Of a stretch of 64,000 nt of DNA, positions 9,572 to 18,999 are shown piece after piece. Numbering within the stretch: the stretch's first letter is position 1; the number at the start of each line of letters is the position of its first letter. The stretch is from Symmachiella dynata (GTDB lineage: Bacteria; Planctomycetota; Planctomycetia; Planctomycetales; Planctomycetaceae), in NCBI RefSeq assembly GCF_007747995.1, contig NZ_CP036276.1, forward strand, positions 874,001 to 938,000, given 5' to 3'. The position numbers were made by a program, and so were the translations under genes. The notes below the pieces were generated by a model, which saw only the letters and a program-made list of their open reading frames with translations, had not been told where the DNA came from and ran no database searches.

Positions 9572-9644
9572 GGGCGGCTAACTCAGTGGTTAGAGTGCTA
9601 TCTTCACACGGTAGAAGTCACTGGTTCGAATCCAGTGCCGCCCA
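9572..9644 (+). tRNA. tRNA-Val (anticodon CAC)
   Basis: Cloverleaf folds fully: acceptor stem GGGCGGC (9572-9578) pairs with GCCGCCC (9637-9643) plus discriminator A; D arm ACTC..GAGT; anticodon stem CTATC/GGTAG with loop TTCACAC, giving anticodon CAC (valine, GUG codons); T arm ACTGG-TTCGAAT-CCAGT. No CCA is encoded. Confidence 0.96.
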
Positions 9645-9682
9645 CTTGGCCGACAGTGCGCCCCGTCGCACACGGCCGCTTG

Positions 9683-9706
9683 CCCCTGCCATCGCGGGGG
9701 TTTTTT
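9683..9706 (+). terminator. Probable rho-independent terminator after tRNA-Val
   Basis: Short stem CCCC..GGGG (9683-9700 region) followed directly by TTTTTT at 9701-9706, about 40 nt downstream of the tRNA. The stem is short, so strength is uncertain. Confidence 0.45.
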
Positions 9707-9742
9707 CATGCGCGGTTCGATTGCCTGACAGCGGTGCTGTCT

Positions 9743-11443
9743 TCAATGCACGCCGGGCGCATCGAAGGCGGTGCGGATTTTTCGCCCCTGGGCGGCTTGG
9801 GGTTTGGGAACGAATTCGTACAGGTCGACGTAACAATTGTGCTTGAATTCTTTGTCCTTGTGCAGCACTTGAAACGGATACTGTTCGTGGGCCAACAGCT
9901 CGTACGACTCTTGCATTTTCGCCAACCAAGCGTCGAAACCCTCCTGGTCGAAGTGCCAACGGGCGTCGCGGAACATGGCGCAGCGGAGCGGGTGGTCGGC
10001 TGAAACCCGGGTGAGATCGGGAGGCTGGCCCGCCTTGTGTCGCTGGGAATAAATTTTTTGATTGCACAAGTACAACGACGACACACTCCCCTCGAAGGTG
10101 GAGGGTGAAAAATCCAAATTCAAATCGGTCTTCAGGCAGACCAATTCCGCATCATAGGCCTTGTTGAACCAAAACCATTGTGCGAAACCGCGGGTTCGCA
10201 AGATGTCGCGCGTTTTGTACGGTCGGAAAAAATCACGCATCATCGACCCGCCGCCGATTAACGTCAGCCCGACCAGCACCGTCAGTACGACCTTACGGCT
10301 GGGGAACCGTTTGGTGAACCATGCCGCAATACATGCCGCACCCAGGCCGGTCAAAAAGCAGAAGGCTGTTCCGGAGTAGAGGGTGAACCGCACGCCGCCG
10401 CCAAAGGGATACCGCTGCATGCCGGCTGCAACCAGATTCAATCCCAGCGGGGCAAGAAACAAGATCGCCAAATCCACGCGGCGATTGCTCCACAGGCAGA
10501 CGACCGCGATCAGGCAGCACAAAACCGTGCCGGAACTTCCGCCGCGCATGCTGCCGACAGGAAATGGCGCAACCTCGCCCGTGAGCATGTAGACAAACCA
10601 ATGCAGCGTATGCAGCGGATTATCTAAAGGCGGAAAGGCCCGCTCCCAGCATTCGCGCATGCCTTGCAAGTCCGCCGTCGCCATCTGCCGCAGAGCGATT
10701 TGTAGCCCCACAAAACTGCCCAACAACAGCACGTTCCACACCAGATAAGCAGGAACCTGTTTCCACTCGCGGTGATGATACAACGACCAACCCACCGCTA
10801 AGCTGAGTCCGCCGGAAACAAAAACGGAGGGCAGCGAGAACCACAGCAGCGAGCAGGAAGCAGCGGCCAGAATGCCCAACCACTTCAGGCTTCGTCCTCG
10901 TTGGTACCATTCCACATACAATGCCGCCAGCACCATACCTACGAATAAGTCGCAACCATACGGTTTGGCCTCAGCCGAATAACGCACTGCTGGATAGGCG
11001 ACCGCATACATGGCCACGCAAAACAGATAGGCGATGCCGCTGGTCAGTCGGGATGCCAAATGCCGGAAGACAAACAGGCCGGCAATTCCCGTGATGAGCG
11101 AAAAGAGCCGCAACGAGTATTCGTTGAAGCCGAGCAATTTGACGATCGTTAGTTGAATCCACAGATATCCAGGCGGCGCGACCTGATGAAAGGCGAGCGG
11201 TTTGGTCAGCATCTCAAGGTAGCCGTGGTCCAGATAACTGGCGGCAAGATAGGCCTCATCGGGCCACAAGGGAACGCAGAGCAGAAACCGCAAACTGCGG
11301 GCCGCGATGCCGAGGAAGATAAATCCCCAAACCCAACGTTCGAGATGGGCAAGCGGTTGCAGGTTGAACCGTTGGTATTCCAAGTAGGGCAGAGGCGAAG
11401 CCACGCTGGCAGACGGCGTCTGTGTGGGGATCGATGTCGGCAT
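9743..11443 (-). CDS. GT-C fold glycosyltransferase, ArnT/PMT (family 39)-like membrane protein
   Basis: 566-residue polytopic membrane protein with about ten hydrophobic helices. After the first TM comes LLCVPLWPDEAYLA; the D62-E63 pair in the first periplasmic loop is the hallmark of polyprenyl-phosphate-sugar-dependent GT-C transferases such as ArnT and protein O-mannosyltransferases. A second signature is VAPPGYLWIQ. The soluble C-terminal tail (about 100 residues) is hydrophilic. The acceptor is unknown; lipid, protein or cell-surface glycan are all possible. It stands alone, between the tRNA and a divergent small membrane protein gene. Confidence 0.8.
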   Translation of the reverse strand: MPTSIPTQTPSASVASPLPYLEYQRFNLQPLAHLERWVWGFIFLGIAARSLRFLLCVPLWPDEAYLAASYLDHGYLEMLTKPLAFHQVAPPGYLWIQLTIVKLLGFNEYSLRLFSLITGIAGLFVFRHLASRLTSGIAYLFCVAMYAVAYPAVRYSAEAKPYGCDLFVGMVLAALYVEWYQRGRSLKWLGILAAASCSLLWFSLPSVFVSGGLSLAVGWSLYHHREWKQVPAYLVWNVLLLGSFVGLQIALRQMATADLQGMRECWERAFPPLDNPLHTLHWFVYMLTGEVAPFPVGSMRGGSSGTVLCCLIAVVCLWSNRRVDLAILFLAPLGLNLVAAGMQRYPFGGGVRFTLYSGTAFCFLTGLGAACIAAWFTKRFPSRKVVLTVLVGLTLIGGGSMMRDFFRPYKTRDILRTRGFAQWFWFNKAYDAELVCLKTDLNLDFSPSTFEGSVSSLYLCNQKIYSQRHKAGQPPDLTRVSADHPLRCAMFRDARWHFDQEGFDAWLAKMQESYELLAHEQYPFQVLHKDKEFKHNCYVDLYEFVPKPQAAQGRKIRTAFDAPGVH

Positions 11444-11675
11444 CCTGCCTCCTTAGGTCAAATCCTTTTGAGCGGTGCAGAGGTCTCCGTCCGCTAGGAC
11501 GCGGGAGTTTAGTGAATTTCGGCCAAGCGTTACAAGATGGAAATCATGCTGCGAATGAGGCGGATGGAATGGGTGTCTGGGGCCGATTCCTCGAATCTTC
11601 ACAATTCGGCAGGCTGATTTTCCTTGGGGGAAATTCCTGTTTCTTGATATAGCAATTTGTACTATTTTCCCGCAC

Positions 11676-11912
11676 ATGAAACATTGGAAACGATACCTGG
11701 GCATCTTTTTGGTCGTCTATGTCTTGAGCATCGGGCCGGTTTACGGCTTGGCTCTTCGACAGGAAGCCTATCCGGCTGCGCTCGATGAACCGACAGGCAA
11801 GGCGCTGACGATCTGTTATTTCCCCGTCGACACGGTCGCCGATGCAGTGCCGTTGGTTGGTATCTCGTTGCGGCGGTATCAGATGCTGTGGTTTCGCATC
11901 TTCTCCCGCTAG
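11676..11912 (+). CDS. Small hypothetical membrane protein, 78 aa
   Basis: ATG 11676 opens a 78-residue frame with one N-terminal transmembrane or signal segment (YLGIFLVVYVLSIGPVYGLAL) and a short soluble tail ending RYQMLWFRIFSR. It lies just upstream of the phosphatase gene on the same strand (about 70 bp gap). No domain recognised. Composition is protein-like, but with a single short frame the call is moderate. Confidence 0.55.
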   Translation: MKHWKRYLGIFLVVYVLSIGPVYGLALRQEAYPAALDEPTGKALTICYFPVDTVADAVPLVGISLRRYQMLWFRIFSR

Positions 11913-11981
11913 GACGATTTGCGCACGTGCTGATTTTAATGTCCGGCCGATCGCACGCCGGCGGATAGGAAAATAGGAACG

Positions 11982-13307
11982 ATGAGCGAGAGACGGCGCC
12001 AGATTGTCATCACTGTCATCACCGGAACCTGTCTGGCGATTGCGGTCTATGCCACGCAGCCGAAACCATCGGATGCCGTGCATCGCGCCACCGTTCTCCC
12101 CGATAGAATTATTCTTTCCTGGACGCAGGACCCGGCAACCACTCAGGCGGTAACGTGGCGGACCAACACATCGGTCCGTCAATCGTTTGCACAGATCGCT
12201 GTTGCCGAGGATGGGCCGGAATTCGAGCAGCATGCAACGCAAGTCTCGGCGACCGTTGTCCCGATTGTCAGCGACTTGGGAAAATATCATTACCACTCCG
12301 CCGAATTCACCGGTCTGACTCCCAAGACCACGTACGCTTATCGCTTGGGGGATGGCGAGAACTGGAGCGCTTGGAATAATTTTCGAACCGCTTCAACGAA
12401 GGCTGAACCGTTTAGCTTTGTTTATTTCGGCGATGCGCAAAAACAAATTCGTTCGCATTGGTCCCGGTTGTTGAGGACCGCCTATTCGTCCGCTCCGCAC
12501 GCACGGTTTTTTATGCACGGGGGCGACTTGATCGATCGGCAGGGACGCGACTCAAATTGGGGCGAATGGCACGAGGCGGCCGGCTGGGTGAATGCCGTGA
12601 TTCCCTCCTTGGCCGTGCCGGGAAACCATGAATATGAGCATGGAGTGGGCCGCACAATTAAGCAACTCTCCGCGTTTTGGCAGCCGCAATTTCAGTTCCC
12701 CCAAAACGGACCACCTGGACTGGAAGACACGACCTATTGGCTGGACTACCAAGGCGTCAGATTCATTGCCCTGAACAGCAACGAGCGGATCGAAGAGCAG
12801 ACGGTCTGGTTGGAAAAAGTCCTCGAGGACAATCCGCATCAATGGACGATTGTCATGCACCATCATCCGTTGTACTCGGTCTCGGTCAATTCCGATAACA
12901 ACGCGCACCTGCGAAAAGCTTGGCAGCCGCTGTATGACAAGTACGGCGTCGATCTAGTGCTCCAAGGGCACGACCATTGTTACGGCCGTACGAATCTCCG
13001 AGGCTACCAAGACAAATCGAGCGGTGGCGGGACCGTGGTTTCCGCTGGAACTGTGTACGTCGTTTCAGTCAGTGGGCCGAAAATGCGACGCTTAGGTCAG
13101 GATGGCTTTGCATCGAGCGCCGAAGGCATCCAGCTGTTTCAATTGATTACGATTGACCACGATTATCTCAAATACGAATCGCGCACCGCTGTGGGACGAC
13201 TCCACGACGCCTTCACGCTTCGCAAACGGGAGGGGCAGACGAACGAATTGATCGAAAGCTTCGCTCCCGGAGAACGGACCGCCGCGGAACCGGCCAACTT
13301 CGATTAG
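11982..13307 (+). CDS. Purple acid phosphatase-like metallophosphoesterase, membrane-anchored or secreted
   Basis: 441 residues: an N-terminal hydrophobic segment (about 8-24) for export, a fibronectin-type/PAP N-terminal domain (WTQDPATTQAVTWRT.., about 40-135), then a calcineurin-like phosphoesterase domain. Metal motifs are in order: GDAQ (D151), GGDLIDR (D182), GNHEY (N215/H216), HHHPLY (293-298) and GHDHCYGR (329-336). This is the layout of purple acid phosphatases, which hydrolyse phosphomonoesters at a binuclear metal centre. The first motif lacks the usual GDxG glycine. Likely role is extracytoplasmic phosphate scavenging. It converges on purQ with an 11-nt gap. Confidence 0.87.
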   Translation: MSERRRQIVITVITGTCLAIAVYATQPKPSDAVHRATVLPDRIILSWTQDPATTQAVTWRTNTSVRQSFAQIAVAEDGPEFEQHATQVSATVVPIVSDLGKYHYHSAEFTGLTPKTTYAYRLGDGENWSAWNNFRTASTKAEPFSFVYFGDAQKQIRSHWSRLLRTAYSSAPHARFFMHGGDLIDRQGRDSNWGEWHEAAGWVNAVIPSLAVPGNHEYEHGVGRTIKQLSAFWQPQFQFPQNGPPGLEDTTYWLDYQGVRFIALNSNERIEEQTVWLEKVLEDNPHQWTIVMHHHPLYSVSVNSDNNAHLRKAWQPLYDKYGVDLVLQGHDHCYGRTNLRGYQDKSSGGGTVVSAGTVYVVSVSGPKMRRLGQDGFASSAEGIQLFQLITIDHDYLKYESRTAVGRLHDAFTLRKREGQTNELIESFAPGERTAAEPANFD

Positions 13308-13318
13308 CCGTCAAACCG

Positions 13319-14140
13319 CTAGTCGAAGTAGGCGATCGCATTGCGAAACAATTGAATACCGTCGCCGTCATCCACTTGCGGGCGACGTGTCCATTGTGGG
13401 TGTTGCGTGCCGTGAATGAACCGTTCAGGATGCGGCATCAACCCTAACACGCGGCCGGTTGGATCGCTCAGCCCGGCAATGTTGCCGCCCGAACCGTTGG
13501 GATTGGCGGGGAAGGAGACGGCGGTCGAGGTCAATTCGCCGACCGCGGTGGTGGCCATCGCCGGCTCGCGATAACAAAGTGCCACTTGGCCGCGCTCTAA
13601 CCATTGCTCCATCGTCGCTGGGTCGCGGACGACGATGCGTCCTTCGGCGTGGGCAATCGGCAGGTCGATTTCGTCGATGCCCTGCAAGAAGACGCTGTTG
13701 CTGCCTTGGCAACCCAACGTCACCCAGCGGGCGGTGTATTTTCCGTTGTCGTTCCAAGTCAGCGTCGCCGTCGGCACGCGCTCCGCACCGGGCTGCCATG
13801 TCTCACTGCCGCCGGGCAGAATACCCGCTTTGAGCAAGACCTGAAATCCGTTGCAGATGCCGAGCACCAGTTTGTCGGCCGCTAGAAACTCGCCCAGGAT
13901 CTCGCCCAATTTCACCCGCAATTGCCCGGCGAAAATCACACCGGCTCCCACATCGTCGCCGTAGCTAAAGCCGCCGGGGATGCAGAGCACCTGATAGTCG
14001 TTGAGTAACGACGGTGACTGTAGCAACTGAAACAGGTGCACCCGCTGTGCGTCACCGCCGGCGGAGGCAAAGGCAAATGCCGTTTCGACGTCGCAATTCG
14101 TTCCCGGTGCGCGGAGGACACAGACTTTCGGTTGGGCCAT
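13319..14140 (-). CDS. purQ: Phosphoribosylformylglycinamidine synthase, glutamine amidotransferase subunit
   Basis: 273-residue class I glutamine amidotransferase that supplies ammonia for purine biosynthesis step 4 (FGAR to FGAM). Diagnostic motifs: N-terminal VLRAPGTNCD, IPGGFSYGDD, nucleophile C96 in GICNGFQVL, and the catalytic HPE in MPHPERF near the C-terminus. The presence of a stand-alone PurQ implies a separate PurL (and PurS) elsewhere. Start ATG 14140. It is longer than the 220-230 residues of Bacillus-type PurQ because of an insert in the second half. Confidence 0.95.
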   Translation of the reverse strand: MAQPKVCVLRAPGTNCDVETAFAFASAGGDAQRVHLFQLLQSPSLLNDYQVLCIPGGFSYGDDVGAGVIFAGQLRVKLGEILGEFLAADKLVLGICNGFQVLLKAGILPGGSETWQPGAERVPTATLTWNDNGKYTARWVTLGCQGSNSVFLQGIDEIDLPIAHAEGRIVVRDPATMEQWLERGQVALCYREPAMATTAVGELTSTAVSFPANPNGSGGNIAGLSDPTGRVLGLMPHPERFIHGTQHPQWTRRPQVDDGDGIQLFRNAIAYFD

Positions 14141-14735
14141 CGTATTTCAGTTCGTATGCAGGAAAGACAATCAGACGGGTGGAGTCATCGAGAGCAATAA
14201 TAGGGTCGCGGATATCGGTTTGCAAGACGTTGATTGATGCGTGCCGGAGCCCTGGGGAATGGTGAGTTTGGCGTGCGGTTGGTTTTTTGAGAGAAATTTT
14301 CGCTCCCCGTTCCAGTTCCGGTCGCGCAAACTGCGGGGAGGCGGCGAAGCTTGCGGGGGGATGTGCTGGCTGCCGGCACTGCCATCTCGGTCGTGAATCC
14401 CGCAGCCCGCTCAACCCGGAAAAAATCGCGCGGGAGGCCTCGATTTGACAATCTCAAAATGCGCATTTCATCTTAAAGCGTCCAAAATTCCACGTCGATA
14501 AATGAGATAGGAGTCACGCGTTTGGTTCCAAGATAGACCCTTGGCAACCACGTCGCCCTCTGTTGGTGTCATTGGGCAGCTTTCCCAACGGCAGCATCCA
14601 ACGAGCCGCAGCGACAACGTGACGCTCTCACTCGACGCCGAAAATCCTCTGCGCTAGCCGCAGCGTTGGGCGTCACAACTTGGGGTCTGACCACGGACCT
14701 CAAACTACTTTGAAAAATGAAGGATCGGAAATCTC
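14141..14735. other. 595-bp intergenic region upstream of purQ (minus) and the Cys-rich gene (plus)
   Basis: Divergent promoter region. I see no supported gene. A TTGACA hexamer occurs near 14444 but without a convincing -10. AAGGATCGG before ATG 14736 is the probable ribosome-binding site of the downstream gene. Confidence 0.5.
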
Positions 14736-15548
14736 ATGAAATGGTTCACACTCTGTGGAGCGATTGGCATCGTCCTGTTTTCAAGCAGCACCACAAACGC
14801 CGGATGGTTCTCTAATCATGGAGACGCGAAAAGCTGTGATTGCACGATGACCTGCCAACCGGAATGTTGTCAGCCGGTCGTTTATCGCCCGGCCTGTCCC
14901 ACAAAATTCAATTATCAGCGCTCGTGTTGCAAACCGGTCTGCTGCACGCAGACTGCTCCCCTTTGCTGCGCTCCGCAATCTTGTTGCGCACCGCAAATGG
15001 GCTGTGGCAATGCGACGTGCTGCGACGATAACGTGCACCTGATCGCCCATTACATTCAGAAATCGCAAACGGCCTGTTACGCACGGCAGCGTCGGCGGGC
15101 GATTGACAAGTTGGGCGACAAGTTCAGCTGCGCGTGCAATCCGGAAATCATGTGCGCCTTGACCTATGCCTTAAACGACAGCGATCACCGAGTGCGGGGT
15201 GAGGCGGCTGACGAAATTGGCGATCAACTTCGCAAGAATCCTTGCTGCTGCAACCAACAGGTTATCTGTGCGTTGACGCAAGCTTTGGGGGACTGCAATC
15301 GCCGCGTACGCCGCGAAGCGGAAGAAGCTTTGCGTGTCGCGGGATACAAGGTCGAGGACTGCTGTGCCGATACTTGCTGCACAGCCTGTGCACCGGCCTG
15401 TGGAACGAACTACGGACCGGCTTATAGCCCGGAAATGGCACCGGCTCCGGCGGATGACGGCACCCCGCCGCCAGCTCCCCCGGCTGACGATACGGTCAGC
15501 AGCAAAGTACGGACCAGCTTCGTACGTTTGGCCAGTCTGTTTCGCTAG
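14736..15548 (+). CDS. Secreted cysteine-rich HEAT-repeat protein
   Basis: 270 residues with a signal peptide (MKWFTLCGAIGIVLFSSSTTNA). A segment very rich in Cys-Cys pairs follows (about residues 33-100; e.g. CCKPVCC, CCAPQSCC), then two HEAT-like repeats (IMCALTYALNDSDHRVRGEAADEIG and VICALTQALGDCNRRVRREAEEAL, described separately in the text by their ALxDxxxRVRxEA cores), then another Cys cluster and a Pro/Ala-rich tail. HEAT repeats usually mediate protein binding; the cysteines imply disulfides or metal binding outside the cytoplasm. Function unknown. A strong terminator follows. Confidence 0.8.
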   Translation: MKWFTLCGAIGIVLFSSSTTNAGWFSNHGDAKSCDCTMTCQPECCQPVVYRPACPTKFNYQRSCCKPVCCTQTAPLCCAPQSCCAPQMGCGNATCCDDNVHLIAHYIQKSQTACYARQRRRAIDKLGDKFSCACNPEIMCALTYALNDSDHRVRGEAADEIGDQLRKNPCCCNQQVICALTQALGDCNRRVRREAEEALRVAGYKVEDCCADTCCTACAPACGTNYGPAYSPEMAPAPADDGTPPPAPPADDTVSSKVRTSFVRLASLFR

Positions 15549-15609
15549 ACCAGTTGGTTTAGCCAGGACGGACAAGGGGCGGTAAGCCACCGCCTTTGAG
15601 AAAACGAAA

Positions 15610-15646
15610 AGACGCGTCGGTCGAGAGTGACCGGCGCGTCTTTTTT
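15610..15646 (+). terminator. Strong rho-independent terminator
   Basis: Stem GACGCGTCGGTC / GACCGGCGCGTC (12 bp, one G-T wobble) with a GAGAGT loop, followed by TTTTTT at 15641-15646. An A-run before the stem makes it potentially bidirectional, serving also the minus-strand rpsR. Confidence 0.9.
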
Positions 15647-15733
15647 CGATTCGTAGCTTCGTATTGTACAACGCGAGTTGTACCAGGAATGCTTATTGGC
15701 GGGTGAACCGCCGTTGCATCCCCATCGTGCTGC

Positions 15734-16024
15734 TTACGGGTGCTCGCGATTGACGAAGGGGAGCAGTCCGATAAAGCGGGCGCGATGCACGGCACGACGC
15801 ACAGCGTGCTGATATTTGGCACAGGTACCGGAACGTTTGCGGCCCAAGATGTGCCCGTCGCGGCTGAGCATCATCTTCAGTGTGCGCAGGTCCTTGTAGT
15901 CGACGTACACCGGTCGGGGTGAGCGATCACAACCGTCGGGACAAAAACGGCATTTCAGCTTTCTCTTGAGCCGTGCCTTTCTGCGCCGTTTTCTGGGGGG
16001 GCCGCCCCTTCCATTAGAAATCAT
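15734..16024 (-). CDS. rpsR: Small ribosomal subunit protein bS18
   Basis: 96 residues. The core DYKDLRTLKMMLSRDGHILG followed by RKRSGTCAKYQHAVRRAV and RARFIGLLPF is unmistakable bS18, which binds the platform of the 30S subunit with bS6. The N-terminal extension is highly basic (RKRRRKARLKRK), and a CRFC..C cluster suggests the zinc-binding (C+) form. In many bacteria rpsR lies with rpsF, ssb and rplI; here it stands alone. Confidence 0.96.
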   Translation of the reverse strand: MISNGRGGPPRKRRRKARLKRKLKCRFCPDGCDRSPRPVYVDYKDLRTLKMMLSRDGHILGRKRSGTCAKYQHAVRRAVHRARFIGLLPFVNREHP

Positions 16025-16628
16025 ACTGTGCTGTGTACCTTGAAAATAGAAAAATTGTGTTTTTCAGTGTGGGGTGCGCCGCCCTGCGCTCCCTGGAAAA
16101 CCCTGCAATTCATCCCAATTTTGCTCGGCGTGGCCGGCTCATTCAGGATGGTCTAATTGGCTGGCATTCAGGCGTAGGACGACTCCTTTGTCATCCTTTG
16201 CACGGCCATCTCGGAATTCATGGCTGATTCTGCGGCTTTCGCCCGGATCACTCGGCCAGCGAAATTCGCATTTTTCGCGCGCCGCAAGCCTGATTCGAGT
16301 CGCAGATTCTACACAATGCCCGCCCCGTTTCGCAACGGACTGGGCATAGCGAATGAAAACTTAATCTATCAATTCAGTTGCGTCAATCATGCTGGCGGTA
16401 CAATTCAGGGGTGGTTTGTCGATTTGCGTTGACCAGGGGGCATATCCGGGCTCTTTTCGCCACTTTTGTGGCGGAGAGTGGCCGGATCGGGCTTTTCGCA
16501 CCTGAGGGTTCTTGTTATTAAGCCCGCCTCACTCCCCGGCGGCTAAGTCGTTATTTGTGTCACACGCATCTTAAAAATTTGACGTGCGAAAGGATTCGCG
16601 CGTTGCTCAATTCTTCAAGGATGATGAT
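16025..16628. other. 604-bp intergenic region between rpsR and a lipoprotein gene, with a long hairpin
   Basis: No supported gene. Positions 16444-16487 form a long imperfect hairpin: outer arms ATCCGG/CCGGAT and a perfect inner stem CGCCAC-TTTT-GTGGCG at 16458-16473. There is no clear T-run, so terminator function is doubtful. AAGGA at 16617-16621 is the likely ribosome-binding site for the gene at 16629. Confidence 0.5.
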
Positions 16629-16979
16629 ATGGGGTCAAACCGAGTCTGTTTGGCGGCAGCGATGTGGATAGGTTGTTTCTTGCTTGCCGGATGCCAGGTC
16701 TTCTCCGGCGGTTCGCCTGCGACTTTGGGACGATTGTCCCCCTTCAATCGTCTGCCTTCGCAGTCGGAACCGGAATTCCGGGATATGGACGCGCTCGAAC
16801 CCTCGATTGGTAGCGATGATGAGGATTCCATGGATGTTTCCGCGATTCCGTCGCAGGAGACGGATGATGATCGCGGCAAATTGCAACAACCAGGCCACCG
16901 TGCCTTGCCTGTGACGGAATCTCGTCCGGCCATCACCGAAGATCAAGCGGCCGTTCCCCAAGCGATGCCCGCTGGGTGA
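16629..16979 (+). CDS. Small acidic lipoprotein, hypothetical
   Basis: 116 residues from ATG 16629 (preceded by AAGGA). The N-terminus is a lipoprotein signal with lipobox LLAGC, predicting lipidation of that Cys. The mature part is acidic, low in structure-forming residues and rich in Asp/Glu/Pro (SIGSDDEDSMD). No family recognised. An in-frame GTG at 16584 would add a soluble N-terminus and destroy the signal peptide logic, so I reject it. Confidence 0.65.
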   Translation: MGSNRVCLAAAMWIGCFLLAGCQVFSGGSPATLGRLSPFNRLPSQSEPEFRDMDALEPSIGSDDEDSMDVSAIPSQETDDDRGKLQQPGHRALPVTESRPAITEDQAAVPQAMPAG

Positions 16980-17620
16980 GGCGACCGGGATCTCAGGGAT
17001 TTGACCTCCCAATCCGAACGTTTGCTTGTTGCACATCGCACGGCGTTTGGTCGCGGCGATGTCGCAACACCTCTGCTTTTGGGGTCTTGCGGCGACTCTT
17101 ATGAGCGAAATGCTCCAGACACGCTGCAGTGAGTGCACGAAATTTCCTGCTCCACATTGCTTCTGAGGTGGTGTCTGCCACTGGCAATTGTCGTGGCGCA
17201 AGGCTACACTCGGCGGATACGTCCTTGTTGTCCGGCGACGGAATGCAGTTCCGTACATCGTTGCGAAAGTCGTTACGGACACGGCATGTGTTCGTCGCCA
17301 CGTCGATTCGCCGCTGTTGATTGCGCATTTTCGATTGAATTGACGATGCGAATGCGCCCACTACAATGCTGGGGATGTCAGGGGACTCTCCCTACGGTCG
17401 TTCAGATGCCGTAAGGTGATCGCTGCCCGTATGCCTTGTTACGCGGTTGCGTCTCAGGACGTAATATTTTGAAGTTACGCAGTATTCGACGTATTATTAA
17501 TAAGCGCAAGGTTGAGTTTGTCGCGTAGGTGGGGGCATGGTTTGTGACCGGCATCCCACGGGGTCGAATGACCATTCGACAGTCAATTGGCAAGACGCTG
17601 AGATTGAGGAGTATTGTTCG
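16980..17620. other. 641-bp intergenic region upstream of hpf
   Basis: No supported gene on either strand. GAGGAG at 17605-17610 serves the GTG start of hpf. I looked for a sigma-54 promoter (GG..GC pair), as often found near ptsN/hpf in proteobacteria, and did not find a convincing one. Confidence 0.5.
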
Positions 17621-17983
17621 GTGCAAGTTGCGATCACGAGTCGCCACGGTGAATTACATCAAGACGACCATGAATACATTGCTCAAAAATCCGAGAAGTT
17701 ATTGACCTTTTTTGAGCGGGTCACGGCGATTGGTGTGACCGTCGATTTTGAAAGCAAGGATCGCGTGAAGGTTGAGATCCTTGTTGATGCTGAACATAAG
17801 CATAATTTCGTCGCCAGCGACGCAGGCGCGTCCGCGCGAGCGACGTTTGACGTGACCTTGCACAAGATGGAACAGCAAGTCAGGAAATACAAAGAAAAAC
17901 TTCAGGATCATCGCCGCACACCCCCGATGAATGAGGTCGTGCAGTCTGAAGAGCCGGATGTTGATGAAGAATCGGCGGATTGA
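17621..17983 (+). CDS. hpf: Ribosome hibernation promoting factor / RaiA-type protein
   Basis: 120 residues from GTG 17621 with GAGGAG upstream. The S30AE/HPF fold is recognisable from VAITSRHGELHQDDHEYIAQK, FFERVTAIGVTVDFE, VKVEILVDAEHKHNFVASD and the helix LHKMEQQVRKYKEKLQDHR. Such proteins bind the 30S decoding region and inactivate or dimerise ribosomes in slow growth. Length fits a short HPF or RaiA; the C-terminal dimerisation domain of long HPF is missing, replaced by an acidic tail. First gene of a locus continuing with ptsN, ptsH and ptsI, so ribosome dormancy may be tied to phosphotransferase signalling. Confidence 0.9.
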   Translation: MQVAITSRHGELHQDDHEYIAQKSEKLLTFFERVTAIGVTVDFESKDRVKVEILVDAEHKHNFVASDAGASARATFDVTLHKMEQQVRKYKEKLQDHRRTPPMNEVVQSEEPDVDEESAD

Positions 17984-18324
17984 TTCTGCCGGGAAATGTG
18001 AAAGCTGCCGGGAGAAACGGTGTGCGGAGCAGTCGTTCAGTGTGGTGCAAATGCCCACAGAACGCATGCAACTGTGTTTTTATAGGCTCGCACGATGTGG
18101 TTTCAGAGAGTGGCGAAGAGATTAGTGTTGGGCTGATTTGTGTTTCGAGTAGTCATGCACGGCAAGAGGCGGTTTTTTCGGGCCGCCGCCAAAGGCGTGG
18201 GTAGGGACTTCGGAAACATTGATTCAGCATGTCTATGTCAGCAGTCAAATTTTCCCATTCTAAAATGGGTGACAGGGATTTCCGAGTCCTGGCAACTCGG
18301 AGATCGTTTGGTAAGGAGTCATAC
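17984..18324. other. 341-bp gap between hpf and ptsN
   Basis: No supported gene. An in-frame upstream ATG (18229) for ptsN exists, but AGGAG at 18314-18318 favours ATG 18325. The gap may hold a promoter for ptsN-ptsH-ptsI; no clear element recognised. Confidence 0.45.
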
Positions 18325-18795
18325 ATGAAGTTGTCGGACTTCGTGGTTTCAGAGGCGATTCTACCGGATATGCAATCGACGTCCAAAGAAGACGCGATTC
18401 GCACGATGGTCGGCAGCCTGGGAACGACGGGCGCTATTCAGGCGGAAGACCAAGAGAGTATTGTTGCGGCCATATTGAAACGCGAGGAATTGGGCTCCAC
18501 CGGGATTGGTAATGGAGTCGCTGTTCCCCACACAAAACACCCGTCTGTCGATCGGCTTGTGGCGACAATCGCCATCGCTCGGGATGGTGTGGACTTTGCG
18601 AGTCTGGACGGTGAATCCGTCTTTATTCTGTTCTTGCTGGTTTCACCGCCCGACCGTCCTGGTGATCACTTGCGAGCATTGGAAAGCATTTCCCGGCATT
18701 TGCGCAATCAAAACTTCTGTAGTTTTCTACGGCAGTCCAAAACGGGTGAAGCAATCGTGGAATTGTTGGACGAAGCGGATAACGACCAACTCTAG
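18325..18795 (+). CDS. ptsN: PTS EIIA(Ntr)-like protein (fructose/nitrogen EIIA family)
   Basis: 156-residue EIIA of the mannitol/fructose/Ntr family. The phosphorylated histidine is H69 in [23 protein letters not shown] and [25 protein letters not shown] are also typical. AGGAG lies 6 nt before ATG 18325. It probably receives phosphate from HPr encoded just downstream and acts as a regulator rather than in sugar uptake, because no EIIB/EIIC is encoded nearby. hpf-ptsN adjacency is known in proteobacteria (rpoN loci), but here ptsH and ptsI join them and rpoN is absent. Confidence 0.93.
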   Translation: MKLSDFVVSEAILPDMQSTSKEDAIRTMVGSLGTTGAIQAEDQESIVAAILKREELGSTGIGNGVAVPHTKHPSVDRLVATIAIARDGVDFASLDGESVFILFLLVSPPDRPGDHLRALESISRHLRNQNFCSFLRQSKTGEAIVELLDEADNDQL

Positions 18796-18999
18796 GTTGC
18801 CGCCTCAATAGGTTTTCGGTGGCGGGAAGCCTCGATTGATTCTCTCGTTTCCGTGTTGATTGATCGCAATGAGTTTTCAAATAGCTTTGTGAGTTTCGGT
18901 GTTGCCGAGTTTTATTGACTCATATTCGCTGCGTTTTTTTGAAACGGCCTTGTTGTCAATCGATTGTTGTCTCGTCTCAAACATTCCGTGTCTTTTCGT

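Noticed and set aside
16980-17620. Sigma-54 promoter before hpf
   Set aside because: No GG-N10-GC pair in the right context could be found.
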